In this document: positions 14,302 through 17,918 of the stretch, piece by piece
Position numbering within the stretch: position 1 is the stretch's first letter
How the letters are laid out: each line of letters starts with the position of its first letter
Assembly (NCBI GenBank): GCA_035693165.1
Contig: DASSGZ010000350.1
Coordinates: 1 to 17,918, forward strand
Length of the DNA stretch: 17,918 nucleotides
Direction: 5' to 3'
Source: JAICKM01 sp035693165
GTDB lineage: Bacteria; Chloroflexota; Chloroflexia; QHBQ01; JAICKM01
Notes under the pieces: model-generated
Told to the model about the DNA's origin: nothing
The model's input: the letters and a program-made list of their open reading frames with translations, nothing else
Databases searched by the model: none
Program-made: the position numbers and the translations under genes

Positions 14302-15471
14302 TCAGTCGGCGACAGCGGACGGGGCGGGCGGCCCGTCGGGTTCGGCGGGCAGGGTGGTCGCCGGACGTGTCCGATTGGTATAGCGCTCGTGCCCGGCCAG
14401 GGCTGCCGTCTCCCGCTGGTAAGTGCGGGCCACCAGCGGCCAGAGCACGCGGTGGATTCGCCGCGGGTGGTACCAGCGGCTGATGAGGGTGTTGAGGTCG
14501 GGAGCGCCGGCGAAGTGGCGCATCAGTCGAGCGTAGCCCCAGGGCGGCATGCGGTCGTAGAGCCAGCGGTTGACCAGCGAGGCGCGCACCAGCGGGCGGA
14601 TTTCCCGGTCGGCGACCTGCTGCCAGTCCTGCCCGCTGATCACCGCCTGGGCGGCCAGGTAGCCCGTGGTGAGCGCGTGGCGGATGCCGAAGCCCCAGAG
14701 GAAGTCCTGGTAGCCGCCCGCCTCGCCGATGACGAACTCCCGGCGGCCCTGCCAGAAGGCGGCCAGGTCGCCGCCGCTGCCGCCCGCCCGGTGCCGGTCG
14801 CGGATGTCGAGGGCCGGGGCGTGCTGCTGGAATACGGTCACGGCCCGCTCCAGCAGGGCGTTGGCCTCGCGCCGGGCGGCGCGCTCCGTCACGAGCGTGG
14901 CCAGCGTGCCCTCGCCCTCCACGATGACCACATAGGCGTAGGCGCGGGGCGCGAGGCGCGCGTCGACGATGCCGCAGGTCCAGTCGGGGTGGCTGGTATG
15001 GAAGGTGAATCCCGCCGACACGACGAGCGATCCCTGGCCGAAGGTGCCGCCGGCCCAGATGTCGGCGCGGCCCGGCGGGCAGGGCGTGCCGTACTCGATG
15101 GGGATACCCATGGCCTCGGCTTGCGCCTGCAGCCCATGTTCCAGGCCGCCGTCCACGGCGCCGCGCTTGATCAGGTAGAAGAAGGGGCGCGGCGTCCGCA
15201 GGTCATAGCGCCGGCCATAGGGATCGATGACCGAAAAGTCGGTCTGGCCGGCATGGCGGAAGCGTGTGCCTTCGACGCCGATGCGCTCCAGGAACCGCGG
15301 CAAATCCTCCAGCGAGGTCCAGTTCTCGACGGCGTCCCAGTCGGGGAAGCGCTGCGCCCCCGACGCCGCGCTGCGCTCCAGCACCCGCACGGCGCGCCCC
15401 GCGCGCTTGAGGTTAATCGCGGCGGTCAATCCCGCCACCCCGGCCCCGGCGATCACGATCTCGCGCTCCAT
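14302..15471 (-). CDS. FAD-dependent oxidoreductase, geranylgeranyl-reductase/lycopene-cyclase-like
   Basis: 389 residues, soluble flavoprotein of the GGR/FixC superfamily. The Rossmann ADP-binding loop is at the N-terminus: IVIAGAGVAGLTAAINLKRAG (5-25), with Glu32 in VRVLERSA holding the ribose. The second FAD motif is FVIGEAGGYQDFLWGFGIRHAL (246-266), where the family's GDA Asp is Glu250. Between lie poorly conserved substrate-binding strands. The C-terminal 100 residues are basic and helical (LVNRWLYDRMPPWGYARLMRHF), suggesting membrane contact. Likely reduces or modifies an isoprenoid or lipid; substrate unknown. ATG 15471 is chosen because GGAGG lies 5 bases before it; the upstream in-frame ATG would swallow that site. 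Convergent with the methyltransferase, 12 bases apart. Family secure, reaction inferred. Confidence 0.88.
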   Translation of the reverse strand: MEREIVIAGAGVAGLTAAINLKRAGRAVRVLERSAASGAQRFPDWDAVENWTSLEDLPRFLERIGVEGTRFRHAGQTDFSVIDPYGRRYDLRTPRPFFYLIKRGAVDGGLEHGLQAQAEAMGIPIEYGTPCPPGRADIWAGGTFGQGSLVVSAGFTFHTSHPDWTCGIVDARLAPRAYAYVVIVEGEGTLATLVTERAARREANALLERAVTVFQQHAPALDIRDRHRAGGSGGDLAAFWQGRREFVIGEAGGYQDFLWGFGIRHALTTGYLAAQAVISGQDWQQVADREIRPLVRASLVNRWLYDRMPPWGYARLMRHFAGAPDLNTLISRWYHPRRIHRVLWPLVARTYQRETAALAGHERYTNRTRPATTLPAEPDGPPAPSAVAD

Positions 15472-15771
15472 ATGCACCTCCGCTTGCATATCCACGGGCC
15501 TCAACGTCGGCGCCGCCGGGCGGGGACGCGAGAGGCCAGAACGGGATCCACCGGCGCCGCTGCGGCTATTATAGCACGCGCCGAGGGCGTACTGTCCGAA
15601 TTGCCCAAACGCCCGTTACCCTGGTTGCGGTAGTGCATTTTGTATGATATGGTTGCGCCATGGCGGGCATTAGCCGGCATCCCTCTGCGTGTTGAAACCC
15701 CGCCGCTGCGTGAACAGATCGGTCCTGCCTGTCGGGGCCGGATGGCCCATGTCTTCAGGAGGTACACGCGG
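15472..15771. other. Divergent intergenic region between FAD protein and membrane protein
   Basis: 300 bases. It holds a perfect TATAAT on the minus strand (15573-15568, about 97 bases before the FAD gene) and TGTATGAT on the plus strand with the hexamer TATGAT at 15643-15648, 124 bases before the membrane-protein gene. Neither has a good -35 at 17 bases. A plus-strand frame stays open from TTG 15640 into the membrane protein but has no ribosome site or family features. No RNA gene or repeat seen. Confidence 0.4.
15568..15573 (-). promoter_or_regulatory. -10 box of the FAD oxidoreductase gene
   Basis: Perfect TATAAT on the minus strand. A partial -35, CGGACA at 15598-15593, gives a 19-base spacer. 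Predicted leader about 90 bases. Confidence 0.4.
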
Positions 15772-16647
15772 ATGGATGTTACACAAACCGGCAGTGTGCG
15801 CATGGTTTCATCGGGGGTGCGGCGGCTGACGCGGATTATCAGCGTGCTCGCGCTGGTGGTCGGGCCGCTGCTTTTCTTGCTGCCCGATCGCACCGACAGC
15901 CTTTTCGCCTGGACGATCAACCCCCCGGTGACGGCGGCCTTTCTCGGCGGCGCGTATATGACGGCGCTGACCATTGAATTGCTGGCCGCGCGGGAGCGCA
16001 TCTGGGCGCGGGCACGGGTCGTCTATCCCGGCATGATCCTCTTTACCACCGTGACCCTGATCGCTACACTGCTGCATCTCGACAAGTTCCACTTCGCCGC
16101 GCCCGGCCTCTTCGCCAAATTCACGGCCTGGGCCTGGCTCATCATCTACGCGCTCGCGCCGCCGGTCATGCTGGCGCTGCTGGTCTACCAGTTGCGCGCG
16201 CCGGGCGGCGACCCCGCGCACCGTGCGCCCCTGCCGTCCTGGTTTCGCGGCGTGCTGGTGGCGCAGGCCGTGATCATGATGGGGCTGGGCATTGCCCTGT
16301 TCCTGGCGCCGCCCACCTTCGCCGGGCTGTGGCCGTGGGCGTTGACTCCGCTGACGGCGCGTGCCGTGGGCGCCTGGCTGATCGGGCTGGGCTTCGCCGT
16401 GGCCCACGCCGCCTGGGAAAACGACTGGGAGTTGATCGGTATCGCCATGATCGGCGACATCGTGGCCGGGGGGCTGCAGTTGCTCGTACTGGCGCGCTTC
16501 GCCGGGACGCTGCAATGGGCCGCGCCCAACGTCTGGGTCTACCTGGTGTTCTTGCTGGCAATGGTGGGCATCGGCGCCTACGGCGTCTACGCCACGCGGC
16601 GGTTCGCGGTGCGCGCTCCCCAGGCGCCGCAAGCAGCGGGCGCCTAG
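15772..16647 (+). CDS. Eight-helix integral membrane protein of unknown function
   Basis: 291 residues with eight predicted membrane segments near 21-37, 53-72, 84-103, 118-140, 160-179, 194-212, 220-240 and 252-274. The short N-terminus is basic before helix 1 (RRLTRIISV), and the loop after helix 4 is Pro/Arg-rich (RAPGGDPAHRAPLP), as expected of a cytoplasmic loop. Paired helices with repeated hydrophobic Gly/Ala-rich stretches could reflect internal duplication (helices 1-4 and 5-8). No transporter, enzyme or receptor motif was recognised. ATG 15772 is preferred because AGGAGG lies 9 bases before it, though the frame is open back to TTG 15640. It is expressed alone, diverging from the FAD gene and converging with the PLP enzyme. 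Confidence 0.85.
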   Translation: MDVTQTGSVRMVSSGVRRLTRIISVLALVVGPLLFLLPDRTDSLFAWTINPPVTAAFLGGAYMTALTIELLAARERIWARARVVYPGMILFTTVTLIATLLHLDKFHFAAPGLFAKFTAWAWLIIYALAPPVMLALLVYQLRAPGGDPAHRAPLPSWFRGVLVAQAVIMMGLGIALFLAPPTFAGLWPWALTPLTARAVGAWLIGLGFAVAHAAWENDWELIGIAMIGDIVAGGLQLLVLARFAGTLQWAAPNVWVYLVFLLAMVGIGAYGVYATRRFAVRAPQAPQAAGA

Positions 16648-16662
16648 CCGCTGCCAGGCGCC
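16633..16662. terminator. Overlapping hairpins at the convergent 3' ends
   Basis: GCAGCGG (16633-16639) pairs with CCGCTGC (16648-16654), and alternatively GGCGCCT (16639-16645) with AGGCGCC (16656-16662). The two stems exclude each other and cover the stop codon of the membrane protein. No U-tract follows. Weak candidate for a two-way terminator facing the PLP gene. Confidence 0.3.
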
Positions 16663-16698
16663 ATGCGATCCAGGCGCTGGGCCGCCGCTGCTGCCGGG

Positions 16699-17877
16699 TT
16701 ACGCGTATAGCGCGGCCAGCGTCGCGCAGAAGCGCGCTACTTCTTCCTCGCTGTTGTAGTAATGCACGGAGGCTCGCACGACGGTGTCCAGCCCGCGGGC
16801 GGTCATGTCGAGCAGGGTCGAGCTGCGGGTCGAGATCCAGACGTTGATCTGGTGCGCGTGCAGCGCCTCGCGGATGGCCGCCGGCTCGTGCCCGGCGACG
16901 GTGAAGGTGACGATGCCGCACTGCTCGGCGCCGATGTCGGTGACGGTGACACCTGGTATCTCTCGCAGGCGGGCGCGCAGGTCGTTAGCCAGCGCCTGGA
17001 CCCGCGCCCAGATGGCGTCGAGGCCCCAGCCGAGCGCGTAGTCCATGGCGACCCCCAGGCCGATCTTGCCCGCGAAGTTGGTCTCCCAGTTCTCGAAGCG
17101 GCGCGCGTCGGGGCGCAGCGTGTAGCGGTCGGGCGCCGTCCACTCGGCGGCGTGCAGGTCGAGGAGGGGCGGCTCCAGCCGTTCGAGCACATCGCGGCGC
17201 ACATAGAGAAACCCCGTGCCGCGCGGCCCGCGCAGGTATTTGCGCCCGGTGCCCGACAGCATGTCGCAGCCGATGGCCTGCACGTCGATGGGCATCTGCC
17301 CGACCGACTGGCAGGCGTCGAGCAGATAGAGCACCCCCGCCTCGCGCGCCACCCGGCCCACCGCCGCCGCCGGATTGACCAACCCGCCGTTCGTCGGCAC
17401 ATGAGTCATGGCGATCAACTTCACCCGGTCGTCGATGGCGTTGCGCAGGGCCTCGACCGAGATCTGGCCCGACTCGTCGTTGGGGATCGCTTCGACCGTC
17501 GCGCCGGTCTTGCGCGCCACTTGCAGGTAGGCGATATAGTTGCTGGCATACTCGGCCTGCGCCGTCAGGATGCGGTCGCCTGGCCCCAGCGGCACCGAAT
17601 AGAAAGCCATGTCCCAGGCGCGCGTCGCGTTCTCGACCACGGCGATCTCGTCGCGGGCACAGTTGAGCAGCGCCGCCGCCGCGTCATAGGTATGCTCCAA
17701 GGCATCCGCCGCCTGCGTCTCGGCCTCGTAGCCGCCGATGGCCGCCTCCAACCGCAGGTGGTCCAGCACGGCGTCGAGCACCGGCTGGGGTATCAAACCC
17801 GCCCCGGCGTTGTTGAAATGCAGCAGGTGTTCGACAGCGGGCGTCTCCCGCCGGGCGCGCGTCAGGTCAATCGTCAT
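16699..17877 (-). CDS. Class V aminotransferase-fold PLP enzyme (cysteine desulfurase/lyase-like)
   Basis: 392 residues, the standard length for this pyridoxal-phosphate family; cytoplasmic. Features in order: HFNNAGAGLIPQPV (20-33), the opening substrate loop; VENATRAWDMAF (81-92), phosphate-binding; MTHVPTNGGLVNP (157-169); DACQSVGQMPIDV (187-199), whose Asp187 contacts the pyridine nitrogen and Gln190 the ring oxygen; and SGTGRKYLRGPRGTGFLYV with Lys213 as the Schiff-base lysine. FENWETN follows near 272. The pattern is closer to EgtE/isopenicillin-epimerase-like lyases than to the housekeeping IscS/SufS, and no iron-sulfur genes are adjacent. It may be a C-S lyase, desulfurase or epimerase. 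AGGAGG lies about 9 bases before the ATG. Family secure, substrate not. Confidence 0.94.
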   Translation of the reverse strand: MTIDLTRARRETPAVEHLLHFNNAGAGLIPQPVLDAVLDHLRLEAAIGGYEAETQAADALEHTYDAAAALLNCARDEIAVVENATRAWDMAFYSVPLGPGDRILTAQAEYASNYIAYLQVARKTGATVEAIPNDESGQISVEALRNAIDDRVKLIAMTHVPTNGGLVNPAAAVGRVAREAGVLYLLDACQSVGQMPIDVQAIGCDMLSGTGRKYLRGPRGTGFLYVRRDVLERLEPPLLDLHAAEWTAPDRYTLRPDARRFENWETNFAGKIGLGVAMDYALGWGLDAIWARVQALANDLRARLREIPGVTVTDIGAEQCGIVTFTVAGHEPAAIREALHAHQINVWISTRSSTLLDMTARGLDTVVRASVHYYNSEEEVARFCATLAALYA

Positions 17878-17897
17878 GGGTCTATTCCTCCTTCGTA

Positions 17898-17917
17898 GCC
17901 CGGCTGCCTCGCCGGGC
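17898..17917. repeat. Short palindrome at the right window edge
   Basis: GCCCGGC (17898-17904) and GCCGGGC (17911-17917) pair perfectly around TGCCTC, just upstream of the PLP gene's ribosome site. It is cut close to the edge and may be a terminator of an unseen neighbour or a dispersed repeat. Confidence 0.35.
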
Positions 17918-17918
17918 A

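Noticed and set aside
14389..15633. 414-codon plus-strand frame opposite the FAD oxidoreductase
   Set aside because: The minus frame contains both FAD motifs in the right order; the plus frame is a shadow.
16762..17898. 378-codon plus-strand frame opposite the PLP enzyme
   Set aside because: The minus strand has all class V PLP motifs; the plus frame shows no domain and no ribosome site.

Overview
The window is very GC-rich bacterial chromosome with mostly short intergenic gaps. An AfsR-type BTAD/ATPase/TPR regulator, an acidic antitoxin ending in an EDDAWxDL-like motif and GGCGGGTTT-type palindromic repeats together suggest a Chloroflexota genome. This is an inference from gene style; there is no rRNA or marker gene to fix it. 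No tRNA, rRNA, CRISPR array, integrase or transposase was seen.

Region 1 (1-2654, minus): a large AfsR/SARP-like regulator cut by the left edge. Its frame is open for 884 codons and its -10 box sits only 7 bases from the ATG, suggesting a leaderless mRNA. Region 2 (2655-3944, plus): a small acidic PemK/MazF-type antitoxin with a consensus promoter, a frameshifted and truncated toxin relic, and an intact beta-class carbonic anhydrase. Region 3 (3966-5081, minus): a VOC/glyoxalase-fold protein and an unusually AT-rich, divergent SSB-like protein. Region 4 (5137-7101, minus): an MFS exporter and a DinB-fold protein, separated by about 110 bp of palindromic repeats. Region 5 (7221-11036, minus): an ABC-F ATPase, then an apparent three-gene unit read as lipocalin-like protein, unknown protein, and phospholipase/carboxylesterase-type hydrolase.

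Region 6 (11180-14289, plus): a small helical, ferritin-like-looking protein and a solitary Eco57I/TaqI-type adenine-N6 DNA methyltransferase with no restriction enzyme beside it. A 29-codon leader ORF ends inside the likely ribosome binding site of the methyltransferase. Region 7 (14302-17877): a geranylgeranyl-reductase-like FAD protein (minus), an eight-helix membrane protein of unknown function (plus) and a class V PLP enzyme (minus). 

The genes do not form one pathway. They read as independent housekeeping and accessory units, with two small islets that look acquired or decaying: the toxin-antitoxin relic and the SSB-like gene. I did not find a convincing new multigene system. The best leads are the broken toxin next to an intact antitoxin, the tail-less SSB-like protein, the repeat cluster before the MFS gene, and the solitary methyltransferase with its leader ORF. 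Long open frames opposite the real genes are a by-product of GC-rich codon use.
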